Of a stretch of 64,000 bases of DNA, positions 19,693 to 31,128 are shown piece after piece. The stretch comes from Brachypterus glaber. Lineage: Eukaryota > Arthropoda > Insecta > Coleoptera > Kateretidae. Every line of letters starts with the position of its first letter. The first letter of the stretch is position 1. Below the pieces are notes generated by a model. That model did no database searches and had not been told where the DNA came from. It saw only the letters and a program-made list of their open reading frames with translations. The DNA lies in NCBI GenBank assembly GCA_958510825.1, contig OY294051.1:26895265-26959264 (forward strand). The letters are read 5' to 3'. Position numbers and translations under genes: made by a program.

Positions 19693-20084
19693 TCATGGGC
19701 AATATCTTACTTTACCCACTAGTACCATAAATAACTATTCTTGGATATACTCTATTTAACGGTGAACAGCCAAACAAGATGACGAAGCCCTAAGGAGCTT
19801 TCGTCCGGGAAATAAATAAAAGCATTGAAAATGCATCTGAAAATTGGAATAATGGCCATCCCATCCGATTGCTGTAAATGCAAGCTGAAAATGGAGAAAA
19901 AAGCTTACGATTGTGTTAGTAATGATACATTTTCAGACAAATATCGTGCATTTTCCTTTGAATAGTCATAGAAAAATAATATTTTACTTGTAAATATTTT
20001 CTACTACTGACTGGCTCATCTCGCAAATTCTACACACATAAAAATAATATATTAATTCAACATAAATATTTATTTTGATATACA

Positions 20085-22320
20085 GGGTGTTTGTTTGGAC
20101 TTTTTTTATGATAAACTTGGCAGGGTGATAAGTTAGGTCATTTCCAACATGTTTTCTGAGTACGACTTTGACCTAAGACTCAAGGCCATAGAGTGTTGAT
20201 TATTTTTTAATATTTATGAAAATATCACATTATTTTACCTTCTTTTCTTTTTATTTTTTTTCCTTTTGGACTTTTGCACTGAAAATAATTTTTGTTGGCA
20301 TCCTTAATGTATATTTGTTATTGAATTATGATAATTTTTGCAGATGTAATCCAAAAAAAATAATTGGTGCTCTTACAAACTTCACAGAATCGGTTAAAAA
20401 AGTCCAAACTCATTTTTGTTCTTTTTTTTAATAAAATCGAAAGCGATGCAGATCTTCGAATAATTTTAAAAACATCTTAGATTAATGCACTTTCCAATGG
20501 TATGCTACATGCATCAAAAAACTTTAATTACCTTGATGAAAAACGCAAAGTTCTTAGTAAAAATGTCGCAAAAAGTCGCATGACCTGAACAAATTGCACA
20601 CTGGAATTTGTCTTGCTCATTGTTATCAGGACCACTTAGAAGGTCTAAAACCAAAAAGGTGACCTCCCCCCCTTTCGCTTTAGCCACCATCTTGAATTTT
20701 TTTTTGAATCGTTTTATCTCGTGTTCTATTGGTCGCACAGAAAAAGTTGTAAATGTTGTAAATAAAATTTTCGGTAATTGCCGCGATACCGAGAAGTTAA
20801 TATTTAGAGCGGTAGAGGGCGCCGAAGTTATCACAAAACAGTTTTTCGCTATTTTAGCGCCCTGGGTGATGGTTTTTCGGAAAGTTGCAAATTTAAAAGT
20901 TGTAGAGCTCAAAAAAACACGCAAAAAAATCTTTTATTCATACAAGAACACGCAAATGCGCGTAAACTTATAAGAGTCACAAAGTAGAAAAAAACAGTTT
21001 TCCGACCTTGAACTGGAACTGGAACTGTCATTTTTTTCAAAAATATGTGCCTGCATTGAAAATAGGACATGTTGCATATTATTTTAAAGGCTTTTTTTTT
21101 AATGGTGATTTTCAATCAAAAATCGGTTTACTGAATCTCGAGATAATGGGGCACAAATGGGTAAATTATTCTAAAACTTGACATTTTATAAAAATTAAAA
21201 AAAAAGCGCCACATAGATTTTTTTTTTAATTTTCGCCCAAAATATTCTAAGAGGCATGCCTAATCGACGAAAAATTTTGGTTCTTGGGAAAAAGAAAATT
21301 AAACGCTAAAAACCTATATATAAACATTTAAGGTGGTGTCGTGAATTAGTTTTAAGTCGTACAAAAAAATACATACAAAAAAAAATTGGAAATTTGGTCC
21401 TCTTTATTTTCATATAGAATGTTTTTTGTCCTAGGATGTACCGATCTTGAGATGTTGAAAAATACGTTTTTTGTGATTAATAAGTCAAAAAAATAACAGT
21501 TCCAAATCGAGTTCAAGGTCGCAAAATTATTTTTTTATTGGCATCCCTAAACCCTACCCAATAAACACAAATTCAAAACTCCCTGAATTATTTCTAGGTA
21601 AAACTACCTGAACTCTGGAATACGAATTAAGTCTTTAGTATGGAATGCCCACAGTGTAATTTTTGTCTACCAATATTATAAGTAATAATTAAAAAAATAT
21701 ATATTTCGAAAAATTTACATTTTTTGCGAAGAAGTTACTGTGTACATGTGGTCTTTTTCGATACTATCAACTCTCTATATGAAAATACGATATCTTAAAC
21801 AAAATAAACCTTTTTATGAGTTTATTCCCTATAAATTTCAAAAGATCTTATATTAAGAAAATTGCAAAAACTGCGAAACTTGAAGTTAACATTTGTTTGC
21901 AATTTTAGTCCAGATCGTAAATTTATTATTTTTAATTTTGGTTTTCTAAACTTTGAAGCTATGCTATTTTTTTTTGTCGAAAGAATGTTTCATATTTTCA
22001 ATGAAGGCAAACTTTATAATATATGGCATATTAAATCACTTTTCTGCATTTTACTTTAAAACTTTTTATTTGCTTTTTCAGAGTCAATAAATATGACAAA
22101 CATTACAAAAATAAATATAAAGGCAGGCAGTGAAATAATCCTTGTTTAAAATACATATTCTTGTTTTCCAAATACAAATGGAAAAAATTTAAAAGTATGT
22201 TTAGTTTAGTTTAGTTTTGGATTCATCAAATTTTTATAACCTTAACATTTTTCAGGATTCACGATTCAAGATTATTTATTAATGTATATACAAATTATTT
22301 GTTTACATAATTTAGTTAAA
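20085..22320. other. Non-coding stretch with overlapping chance ORFs
   Basis: A TACAGGGTGTTTGT end-like sequence occurs at about 20081. ORFs of 121 codons (+, 20608-20973) and 136 codons (-, 20514-20924) overlap on opposite strands in moderately GC-rich DNA. Neither shows a motif I recognise. Confidence 0.4.
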
Positions 22321-22333
22321 AAAATGAAATAGT

Positions 22334-22677
22334 CAGGGACGATCCGAGCCTTTTGTCGTGTAGGGGTGTCGAGCTAATTTTTGCCGACTCACAAAAAAAA
22401 CAAAAAAAAAAAATACCAAAATACCACTACCAAAAAATTTTTGATGACTAAAAAAAAGGTCCTCTACAAAACTTGGCGCCCGACTACGACAAGCTTGGCG
22501 CCCCAACCAAAACAAAGAAAAAACGCGCTCAAAAAAAGCTATGTCCCTGATGGTTTCTAACAGTAAAATTGTTTACCCCTGGCCCAAAAAAAAATTGTTA
22601 CCAGACTATTGCCGACTACTAACTGACTTGGCCCACTAGCACTTTTGGTGGGGTGTGACCCCCTGGGATCGTCCCTG
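22334..22677. mobile_element. hAT-like MITE, TIR CAGGGACGATCC
   Basis: CAGGGACGATCC at the left and GGATCGTCCCTG at the right form a 12-bp perfect TIR. Flanking 8-mers GAAATAGT and AAAATAGA are similar (6 of 8). A CA-starting TIR with an 8-bp duplication is the hAT pattern. The interior is A-rich and non-coding. Confidence 0.65.
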
Positions 22678-22899
22678 AAAATAGAACGATACACTTAAAA
22701 TGCTTCTAAAATACATTTACAATACGTGACTCTCACAAAATATTAAAAGCAGTATGGTCCATATCAGCGGCCAGATATTGAGCAATAAAAGATACATATA
22801 ATATAGTTATTATAAAATAAAACAGAAAAAAAACCTGTCTAGTTTCTTAAGTATCAGTAAGATTATGGAGTTATTTTTGAGGTATTTATACTAATAACA

Positions 22900-23400
22900 T
22901 TGTAAAGCAATCCATCCGCCCCAAAGGTAACCCATAGCCTCCAGTCCCATGTGACAGTGTGGTCCCAGACTAGTAATTTAATGTGGCTTTCAACGATGAG
23001 GCATTGAGATTTGTGTCCGACTGTGCATTATGGCTGCTCTGTGGCATGGAGAATTGTGGCCGCCTATACAGTATGGATGCTCTCTTTGCGGTGTTATCTT
23101 AAATTGTTAAATTTGATTCTACTTGCCTTAGATTAAACTAGGTGGCAGAAATAATAGTTTGCTCAATTTCTATAAAAAGAATTGTTGGACCAAAATTGTA
23201 TCTGTTCCTTACAAACAGTGGTTCGGAAGTCACTATAAGCCGGTGGCCCACAGAAGGTAATATGCACAATGGGCATTTGGCCTGCGTGCAAGTGATATTA
23301 ACATGCATTACTGTGGTATTATTCCCCTTCAATGTAACTTTGCCAAACTTTGCAACGTGTTAAACAACTTTATTTCCATAATATAAATAAAAAACTAGGT
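22900..23400. other. GC-richer stretch without a recognised gene
   Basis: Bases 22915-23110 are less A/T-rich than their surroundings, but I find neither an open frame with coding character nor a repeat partner in the window. Confidence 0.35.
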
Positions 23401-23500
23401 AGGTAATGAAAAAGTTACATGGAGACTTTAAGCAGCAGTTTTAAATAAATACATTTAATTAATGTTTTACAGTATTTTTATTATATATTATAAATGTTGA

Positions 23501-23523
23501 TTTATTTATTTATTTATTTATTT
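23501..23523. repeat. (TTTA)n microsatellite
   Basis: Five to six tandem TTTA units. Confidence 0.85.
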
Positions 23524-23784
23524 GATGTTTGGATAATCGAGATATATCACTTTTATCAAAAAAATTAGTGCATTACGGTGGTTAACGATAACACAAAATT
23601 GTTAACGAGTTTTTAATAAATATTAATTTTCTTTAATATTAAAAAATAAGCTTGGCATTACCAATGGTAAACAGTTTTTTCTTTTCATAATTTTGTACTT
23701 TTTTAAGAGAAAACATATTGTTCCTATTTAACCCAAAACTCACCTTTAAAACAATATCCTTTTAAGTATGTTTATGTTTGTTTT

Positions 23785-24027
23785 TAACCTCGTACTATTC
23801 TACTTAATTAAGCATCCCCTAAGTCCAGGACTTGTGTGGGCTAGTAGTAGAGGGAATCACCGGCTTTAATTGACTTTCGAACCAATATATCTAGGGAGTA
23901 CGCCTTTGCCAAATTTCAATTATTAATTAACTGAAAAAGGCAATCGGCGCCAGTGAGGTTTGAACTCACGATCATTAGATCAGTGTCAGGCTATATCGAT
24001 GCCATTGACCGCTGAGCTAAATCTCCC
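23785..24027 (-). mobile_element. tRNA-derived SINE, family S1
   Basis: On the minus strand the head reads GGGAGATTTAGCTCAGCGGT (A box TAGCTCAGCGGT), and about 50 bases later comes GAGTTCAAACCTC (B box, 23955-23967), ending CTGGCGCC. This is a tRNA-like RNA polymerase III promoter. A body of about 160 bp follows, ending near GAATAGTACGAGGTTAAA. The same body, without the head, lies at 50882-51047. It is not a working tRNA gene because a body follows and the acceptor arm does not close well. It sits about 150 bp upstream of the kinase exon. Confidence 0.8.
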
Positions 24028-24179
24028 ATTATATTATCCCATAATAAAATTATATTAAGCCGTTAAAAATTTAAAGGGGGAGGGCTTTAGACACTATGAT
24101 ATTCCTCTTTATAATGTTATATTCACTATCACTCTATATTGTAGATATGTGTATTAATTTTTTTCTCGTGTTGTTTCAG

Positions 24180-24253
24180 GTTATCAATTATTTAAGGATT
24201 TTTGTGAAAACGTATCAGAAGAACCAGTACCACAATTACGATTTTACGAAGAG
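24180..24253 (+). CDS. Gprk1: Internal exon of a GRK2/Gprk1-type receptor kinase (RGS-like domain)
   Basis: A pyrimidine-rich tract ending TTGTTTCAG precedes the exon and GTGAGTT follows it, so both splice signals are canonical. Bases GT complete a Gly codon split by the upstream intron; 24 codons follow, beginning YQLFKDFCENVSEEPV and ending QLRFYEE. The pattern Y-LF-DFC-N--EE--P---FYEE is that of the RGS-homology domain of beta-adrenergic receptor kinases (GRK2/3, Drosophila Gprk1). These phosphorylate activated G-protein-coupled receptors at the membrane; the RGS part binds G-alpha-q in mammals. The exon covers only a small part of a kinase that is normally about 700 residues. Neither the preceding exon (ending near QKLG) nor the next one (IKKYEK) was found by eye in the window. 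The gene symbol rests on similarity from memory, not on a search. Confidence 0.85.
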
Positions 24254-24293
24254 GTGAGTTATAGTTTTAAACATTTTTGTAATCATAACTAGT

Positions 24294-24385
24294 ACGGCGA
24301 ATTTTCAGTACTCGCATAGGCGCCGCGTTGACTTTAGCGTTGAGGCGAGGTTTTAAATATTTACATTTTTATTTCTTTTTATCTT
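24294..24385 (+). mobile_element. hAT MITE (family H1), truncated copy
   Basis: The CGGCGAATTTTCAGTACTCG start and the following CATAGGCGCCGCG...GAGGTTTTAAATATTTACA match the end of the H1 elements at 29368, 42777 and 54152. The rest is missing. It lies only about 40 bp downstream of the kinase exon. Confidence 0.75.
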
Positions 24386-24399
24386 AATTTTTTTCAATG

Positions 24400-25600
24400 A
24401 TTCCATTTAAACGAGTAAGGTGAGAAAAAATTTATCGACAAATAAAAATTAAAAACTTTCGTATTCTTAAAAGATAAAAATCGAATGTCGTTTTTTTCTT
24501 TGAAAAACATCGATCCCAAAAATTCGGTTTCCTTATAATCTATGTATTATAAAAGTTGTGCGTTCGGTTCGATTTAAACTTAAACCTCGAATTAAATTTG
24601 AGTTTTACTTTCTTTTTTTGAACCGTTGGATGTCAAAAATTTATTTTTGCTTTAATATACAATTTATAAGTGCACTTCTTGCAATAAACGCCCTTTTATA
24701 AAATTTGTCACACGGCCTTGATAAAGTTTATTTCTCCTTTTGACCTTTCTCAATATTTCCTCCAAAATACTTCCCCTGGTTTGCTCGAAGATACGAAGGG
24801 ATAAATTCCCGCTTCGCTCCCTACCTTCCCCGTTATTAGGGTGAAACTAAACAAATTTTTACAAGATAAGTGTAGAGGCAAATTCACCACTATTCGAACT
24901 GACGTTATCACAAAATAGTACATAAATAGTAAAATAGGCAAAATGTAAAATACGGCGGTATTTAAGTAATAATTTTTGATGACGTAAATTTGAATAGCCG
25001 TTACTCCCTAATAAGTACATAAATTTAAATCCATTTTCTATGCATACATGTATACATGTATATGTATATTGAAAATAATATATTGCAATCTATTCCAATA
25101 TAAAATAGGAAACGAATAGGCGTACACACAGTGTGTATGAATTTTAAGGTATGGTTTTCGTGGGAATGTATTCATTCATGCATCAAAAACACAAAACCTG
25201 CGAAAAAACCGTCATAACCTAACGATTCAAAAAAAGTTAGGTTATGTTTATATACATATGTAGATATACTCAAGTTATATAATAATATTAGGCCCATATT
25301 ATGAATTTAATATTATGAATAGCCATTACTATACTGGAGCCTTCGCCAAAATTTGAACTAAACTTAAAGGCTTCAAGTTAAAGCCGGTTTGAAATAGTGT
25401 TGTTACAAAAGTTTTGTACCGTGTAAACAAAATTTTACGTGATTTGAATATGAATAAACATACTAAAAAAACTGCTACCAACCAACCAACCCTGTAAGCC
25501 TACGTCAATTAAAAAATAAATAAATAAAAAAAAATTAAAACATGTACCTATTAAAAAAAAATATTTAAAACATACTTTTTTTCAAAAAAACTTTTTAAGG
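24400..25600. other. AT-rich intronic stretch
   Basis: No coding sequence recognised. A run of TACATGTATACATGTATATG lies near 25050. Confidence 0.4.
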
Positions 25601-25728
25601 GACTTTCAAGTTTTACGTAAGCAAAATTCATACGCGAGCCGTTTTTCTCTCTGTGTTTTACATAACAAAGGTTTCTTTATTGTACTTCGCCACTTTAAGT
25701 CGTGAGCTTGGTGATAGTAAGAATTGTT

Positions 25729-25975
25729 TTATGTGGTGCGGGATTGAGGATTCTGCGAAAACATGTTTAAAATCATTTTTTCACCTTTCTTTTTGAGCGA
25801 CGATCTGGTAAGTCGTCAACATTTTTCGTTTTCGAGTATCGTTTCACCCACTTGTTAACGAATGTCTTTGACTTTCCCATATACTTTGCAGCCGCTGTAT
25901 GCGTCATTTTCGGACCTTTCGGGTGCAAACAGGGGGAGACAGCCTCGAACCGTGATGCGTACGCAGCACTCATGT
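25729..25975 (-). pseudogene. Tc1/mariner transposase N-terminal fragment
   Basis: On the minus strand a frame from 25973 gives a helix-turn-helix region: AAAKYMGKSKTFVNKWVKRY, then DLPDRRSKRKV. This resembles the DNA-binding N-terminus of Tc1/mariner-family transposases. The frame stops at KVKK, but a +1 shift continues as MILNMFSQNP until 25729, so a frameshift is present. No DDE catalytic part was seen downstream. This is a dead, truncated copy. Confidence 0.75.
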
Positions 25976-26139
25976 TTTTAAACGTGCTGAGTCACTAAAA
26001 ATCAGGTTCAGAAAAAGTTTCTATGTACAAAGTTTTATCGGTCAGGAAGTAAAGTATATCCCCGAAAAAAAAGTAGGCCTCTCTCTTACCGACTACACTT
26101 TATATGCGACACGCTCCTACTTGACCGACTGTAGGTTAT

Positions 26140-26215
26140 TTATGTGTTCTAAATTTCAAGTTGATATCTTAAGCCATTCAAAAGTTAAAGGGGGGCGGAA
26201 TTTTGACACGCCCTG
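26140..26215 (+). repeat. Dispersed repeat shared with 4375-4460
   Basis: Same sequence (AAGTTGATATCTTAAGC and neighbours) as the earlier copy, in the same orientation. Confidence 0.5.
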
Positions 26216-26628
26216 TAGTTTAATAGTTTATTTGCCACCAAAACTGTGTTTATTCCTGGAGATTAAACTATACTCTTATCCCCTATTTTGTTTTAATCTT
26301 TAATTTTGATGATTAAAATGATGTTTGCCGCAAGTAATTTTTTCCCCGGGACAGAAAAAGATTTAAAAAAACTGTAATTCGCTCCACCTCACCATTTACC
26401 CCCGTTTCAAAGCACCAGGCTCTAAACTGTCGTCATCGATTTCTGTAAATCCCATTCTCGGTATCCACACGCCTACTCGAAGATACTGGAAGGCATTTTT
26501 TTATGAAAAAGCAGTCGAGAAAGATTGGAGAATGGAGAAGACTTATCAGCAAAAGACGAAATCTTTTGATTGTCCAACTGAACTGTAATTTAAAAATAAT
26601 TAAAAAATGTAAATTCTTTGTGAAGCAT

Positions 26629-27516
26629 ATGGACCCAATCCGCGCAGATTCAGGCTATAGTGACGGATTTCGATGAAATTTGGGCGTTAAAAGATTTCTT
26701 AGACGATTTTGCTAAAAAAAATTTTTTTGGAGATACAATTTATTAAAAATTTTCGATAAAATTTTATTTTTGTGAAAAGTTGACTTTCTCGTGAAATAAC
26801 TTAAATACTAATGAAGATAGCTTACGGTGTTAACTATTAAAAATTACATAATTTTCTTATATGTTACTCATAACCTGAAACTATTTTGTTGCTGCATTAA
26901 TGTGGTAAGTCCAATTAACTTTGAAGCCATATTTCTCAAAAAGTCCATTTTTTATTTTTTTATTTAAGGTATACTCCTGAATTACATTAAACAGCAATCA
27001 TCGCTAGAATACCTTTTTTTGATATATTTTTTTAAATATTCTCAATAGGCGAAATTTTAAGCATTTTTTCGAAATTTGGAGATGAAAGAAAATAAACAAA
27101 AAAAGGATTCTAGCAGTTATTGCTCTTGAATAATGACATATTTAAGGATATACCCTAAAAATTTTAAAGAAATAAAAAATGGGGCTTTTGAGGAATATGA
27201 CTTTAAAGTTAATTGGAGTTTCCTCATTACTACAGGAACAAAATAGTTATGAGTAACGTATAAGCAAAGTATGCACTTTTTAAATGTGAAAACCGTTTTA
27301 AGCTATCTCAAATAGTATTTAAGTTATTCCACGTAAAAGTCAACTTTTCACAAAAATAATTTTCTATGGAAAATTTTTATAAAAGTATATCTGGATTTTT
27401 TTTGGGCAAAATCTAGGAAATCTTCTAACAGATACATAAGGAATAAGTATCCCAAATTTTAGCCAAATCCGTCAATTAGTGCATTCAACGCCTGAATCTG
27501 CGCGGATTTGGTCTAT
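26629..27516. mobile_element. 0.9-kb palindromic element, TIR around CCGCGCAGATTCAGGC
   Basis: GGACCCAATCCGCGCAGATT at the left is matched by AATCTGCGCGGATTTGGTC at the right. The arms stay complementary to a centre near 27070; both hold AAGTCAACTTTTCACAAAAA or its complement. Non-coding. Confidence 0.8.
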
Positions 27517-27519
27517 GTC

Positions 27520-28850
27520 TGCTATGTTTTAATATCATAAAGGCATACAAAAACAAGCTACGATGACTTTATTTGGCTTGACGAGCACAAAAACTTGTTT
27601 GTCTAGTACAATTTATTAACAGTGCACCGTTTGGTATATCCAATTCAGAATTTTTCAAGGAGGGCAATTTATCATTAACAAGTTTAATATTCAGGTAGGG
27701 GGCGATCGTCCCTACCGTCTTTGCCATTTCTTATTTAAAACATGTTTCTTTTTCTTTTTAAACTCTTCACAGCGCGTTAGGGAACGTTCAAGTATTACGT
27801 AACGCAAATTTTGATCATTTTGGACGGTTACAGTGGGCGCTGAAAGTAGAGTTGCGCCCTCTGTAACGGTACCAAAGTAAAAGAAAATTTATAATATATT
27901 AAACTTATAGAGAATTTCAAGAGCTACAAGTTTGCTTATAACCACTTTTATCGTCCGATGAATAATTTGGCTGAAAAATGGAAAAACCCAATTTCACCTG
28001 CAACATGGCTATTTTTAAATTAACTCGATTGTTATTAATATATTAAAAAAATGATCCAAACAAAAATTGTTAGAAATTTCCTCCTTAACTAAATTCGTTG
28101 TATGCATTTTTATCGTAATATGCATATTAGGGAACTGACCCCTAAAATTCAAGATAGCGGACACCCCTTAAGCAAATCACCCGGTGAAAACTAACAGGAG
28201 TGTTCTGTTACCCTCCACTACTCCCTTTAAAATATCAGCCCGTGTACGTTTATTGCAATTTACATTTATTATTTGACTGGAATATAATTATTCCATGGAC
28301 TCAGTTTACACCACTGAGGCGAGATAACAGTCTCCTTGTTTAAAAATATGGGACAGATACTGCAGATTCTCTTTAACCGTAATATATACAAAAGAGAACT
28401 TTTCTCCCAATTTCATTAAGTCTCATCTCGAATGAGTCGTGTAACATTTTGACAAGCCAAGACATAAAGGATCTACAACACACTACAAGGAAACTTCAGT
28501 GAGAATTAATTTTACTTAATATTTGACACTTTTACCCTGTTACTCGTTTTAATTTAGATAGAAACAATGCTATTTCATTTTACTTTTTAGAAGAATTTTC
28601 ATTATAATCTTCACAGCGCGCAAGCGCTAGAAGAGTGTAATATGCACTGATAAAAATGGATTTTCTAAAAGTATTTTATGCTCTACAACTTTGCTAATAA
28701 CTGAAAATGTCATTTGAAGCAAAGAAAACAAGATAATTACAAAAAAACGGGTTTTGCGACCTTTACCTTGAATATCTTGCGACGCGGACAGGAGAATCTA
28801 TGATATTTTTAAGCTAACTTATAGAATGTCAAAACAAAGATTAATACAAG
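27520..28850. other. Intronic stretch with no recognised gene
   Basis: GGGAACGTTCAAGTATTACG at about 27780 resembles sequences near 25600 and 40455 that contain a TTACGTAA-type motif, possibly ends of a transposon family. Nothing else is defined. Confidence 0.35.
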
Positions 28851-28865
28851 TTTATAGCTTGTTAT

Positions 28866-29151
28866 ATGCCGATCTTGGTGGCGCAGTTGGTAGTGCGCCC
28901 GGCTGCGAACACTGAGATTGTGGGTTCGAGCCCCACATAGAGCATGGATGTATAGTGGTGTAAATAGTCGGTAGATGGAACTACTATGACTAACTGTAAT
29001 GTGGGTTGCAGGTAAAACTGTAAACACATTTCAGGGTGGATGCGAGTTCTGTTGAGGACCGTGCTTCGGAGGGTACGTAAAGATGGCGGTCCTGTCAATT
29101 AGGCCATAGCAGCGAAAAACGACGTTAAATGATTAAACAAACAAAACAAAC
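28866..29151 (+). mobile_element. tRNA-derived SINE, family S2, with perfect 12-bp target duplications
   Basis: The head has an A box TGGCGCAGTTGG (28879-28890) and a B box GGTTCGAGCCC (28923-28933), as in an RNA polymerase III promoter from a tRNA. An unrelated body of about 190 bp follows, with a 3' tail of AAAC-type repeats (ATTAAACAAACAAAACAAAC). ATAGCTTGTTAT occurs at 28854-28865 and 29152-29163, an exact 12-bp target-site duplication. The intact duplication points to a fairly young insertion. Minus-strand ORFs across it are not genes. Confidence 0.92.
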
Positions 29152-29221
29152 ATAGCTTGTTATCTTTCATTCCGAGGTTTACCCCTTTTTTCATCTTTAA
29201 TGACTAATATTAGAAAAGTTC

Positions 29222-29313
29222 CTCGAAGAGGTCGATTTTTTTTTGTACGGAACATCTTTGATTTTACCTACTTGAGTAACGTCATAACCTTCTGCCGTAA
29301 GAGACGCTATCTT
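29222..29313 (+). repeat. Dispersed repeat shared with 62230-62322
   Basis: Both contain AGGTCGATTTTT, GATTTTAC and TAACGTCATAACCTTC(T/G)GCCGT in the same order and orientation. Confidence 0.55.
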
Positions 29314-29367
29314 TAATCGGCCAAAGGTAGATTTCCAAATGGAGTGACCCTAGCAAAAAGTTATAAC

Positions 29368-29660
29368 CAGTAATCGGAATAAACTCAGTTATGACTCATT
29401 AACGTTGAAAATAAACAGAAACATAGGCTTACGGAAAAATTTTGCCGAATTATGAGGGAAATTTTTAGTAAGGTCACTAAATCGAAACATTTGACGACTA
29501 ATTTGTTACACACAACAATATTGACTATACATATTAACTATAAATATGTATATATATCGGTGTTTTTCGAAGAAAATAAAAATGTAAATATTTAAAACCT
29601 CGCGTCAACGCTAAAATCGACGCGGCGCCTATGCGAGCACTGGAAATTCGCCGATGAATG
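29368..29660 (-). mobile_element. hAT MITE (family H1), complete
   Basis: The ends are CAGTAATCGG and, inverted, CATTCATCGG, with GTTATAAC as an 8-bp duplication at 29360-29367 and 29661-29668. CA-starting TIRs and 8-bp target duplications identify the hAT superfamily. It is 293 bp and non-coding. A sister copy lies at 42777-43071. Confidence 0.88.
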
Positions 29661-30658
29661 GTTATAACGCAACTCATGTGAGTAAAATCAAAAGATGTCC
29701 CGCTCAAAAAAAAAGAATCGAACTGTTCGAGGATTTTTCTAAAAAATATTATTTTCAGAGAATCAAATTTATTTATTTTAAAAATCCTACCTTGTAGATA
29801 TATATTTATGCTTTTAATAATATTATTTACAAATATTTTCTGGTCTCTCGAGCCGAATATATTCGGTTGCATTTGACACTTATATTGCAGAAATACAGAA
29901 TAAATATCACATTGCAGAAACAAAGGATGTAGACAAAGTGACATTTTAAAACGGAAATTGCATTAAAAGAAAAGAAAAATAAGCAAACACCTAAATTGTG
30001 ATTTATGTCCAAGCCACAGATATATATAAAAATCCAGATACTTTATAGTTTATAAACTAGGATATTAGTAGCTCATGATATTAGCTACGATATAAACTAT
30101 AACTGTAATAATCGGTACTTCCCTGATTTTTTATTTTTTTAACCGAAAACATAATTCACCTACCACGAATTTACCAATGTTTCGCGCAAAAAAATACGAC
30201 TAAAAAAAAAAGTTCGTCACTTTCACTCAAAATTCCTAACTACAAGGTCCAATTTTGCCAACATTTGGGGTATGTGACCCCCATACACCCTATGGTGACG
30301 TCCTTGGTTCGTAAAAATTCAGGGAATCAATGTTTAAAATATAAAAACCTGACAAACACGATAAAATACTCAGATACTCTTAGATTGCTTCCCACGAAAA
30401 AGCCTGGTTTACTGCCAAACGCGAGAGAAAAACCTCGGTAAAACCACAACATTGTACATAAAACTATAGGAAAGCTATTTTTAGAATGAAAAACAAAGAT
30501 TTTAATTTCCGCGAAAATAAAACCGACTTGTATATTTTGCTCTAAGAGAAAACCGATACCTAATGCTTATTTTTATAAAATAGCGTGAACTAACTATAAC
30601 TAGAACATTATTCTACACTTAGCATTTGTCGAAACAATTTTGGTTGATTCTAGACCTA

Positions 30659-31128
30659 CACTGCCACATATTAGATTCCGGACACCTAAAAACTTGACAT
30701 TTTTTAAATTCAAATATTTCGAAAACTAATTAATGGATTTAACTTAATATTTTTTTTTCGTTAACTGAAAAAACTACAACTTCCAGGAAAATCCTGATAT
30801 CTCCTAAACCAGAAGTAAAAATGTAAAAAAGAAAAAAGAAAATATTCATTAAAACTGCGACAATAAAAAAGACTTTAATAATTTGATAAACAGTTGCAGC
30901 GGCGTACCATGCAAGTCCTAGAAGATGGGGTAAAAAACATAGTTGTACATTATTTGTTGCTGTTAATACGAAAAAAAAAATTAATCATTCTTAAAACAAA
31001 CAAAAGTAGAAAATGTCTAAGCTTCAAAACAAAAAAAGAATCAGTCAAATCCATTAATTACTTTTCGAAATATTTAAATTTAAAAAATGTCAATTTTTTA
31101 GGTGTCCGGAATTTAATGTGCGGCAGTG
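30659..31128. mobile_element. Tc1/mariner-type MITE, TIR CACTGCC(A/G)CA
   Basis: TA lies on each side (30657-30658, 31129-31130). TIRs of about 80 bp begin CACTGCCACATATTAGATTC and end in an imperfect inverse; both include CCGGACACCTAAAAA. The ORF at 30894-31187 runs through the right arm and is spurious. Confidence 0.82.

Noticed and set aside
20514..20973. Overlapping ORFs of 121 (+) and 136 (-) codons as possible genes
   Set aside because: They overlap on opposite strands, show no domain or motif I recognise, and have no splice or expression context. Open frames of this length in GC-richer islands are expected by chance.
22200..22225. Inverted (AAACT)n as a LINE 3' tail like that at 56.87 kb
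   Set aside because: The adjacent sequence does not resemble the 3' part of that LINE, and three units can arise by chance.
23945..24027. A functional tRNA gene on the minus strand
   Set aside because: A and B boxes are present, but the acceptor ends pair poorly and the sequence continues into a repeat body also found at 50.9 kb, so it is a SINE head.
25773..25973. Intact host homeodomain-like or HTH gene
   Set aside because: The frame stops early and continues only after a frameshift, and the motif order is that of a Tc1/mariner transposase, so it is a transposon relic.
28868..28945. A functional tRNA gene on the plus strand
   Set aside because: It continues into a SINE body with an AAAC tail and perfect target duplications.
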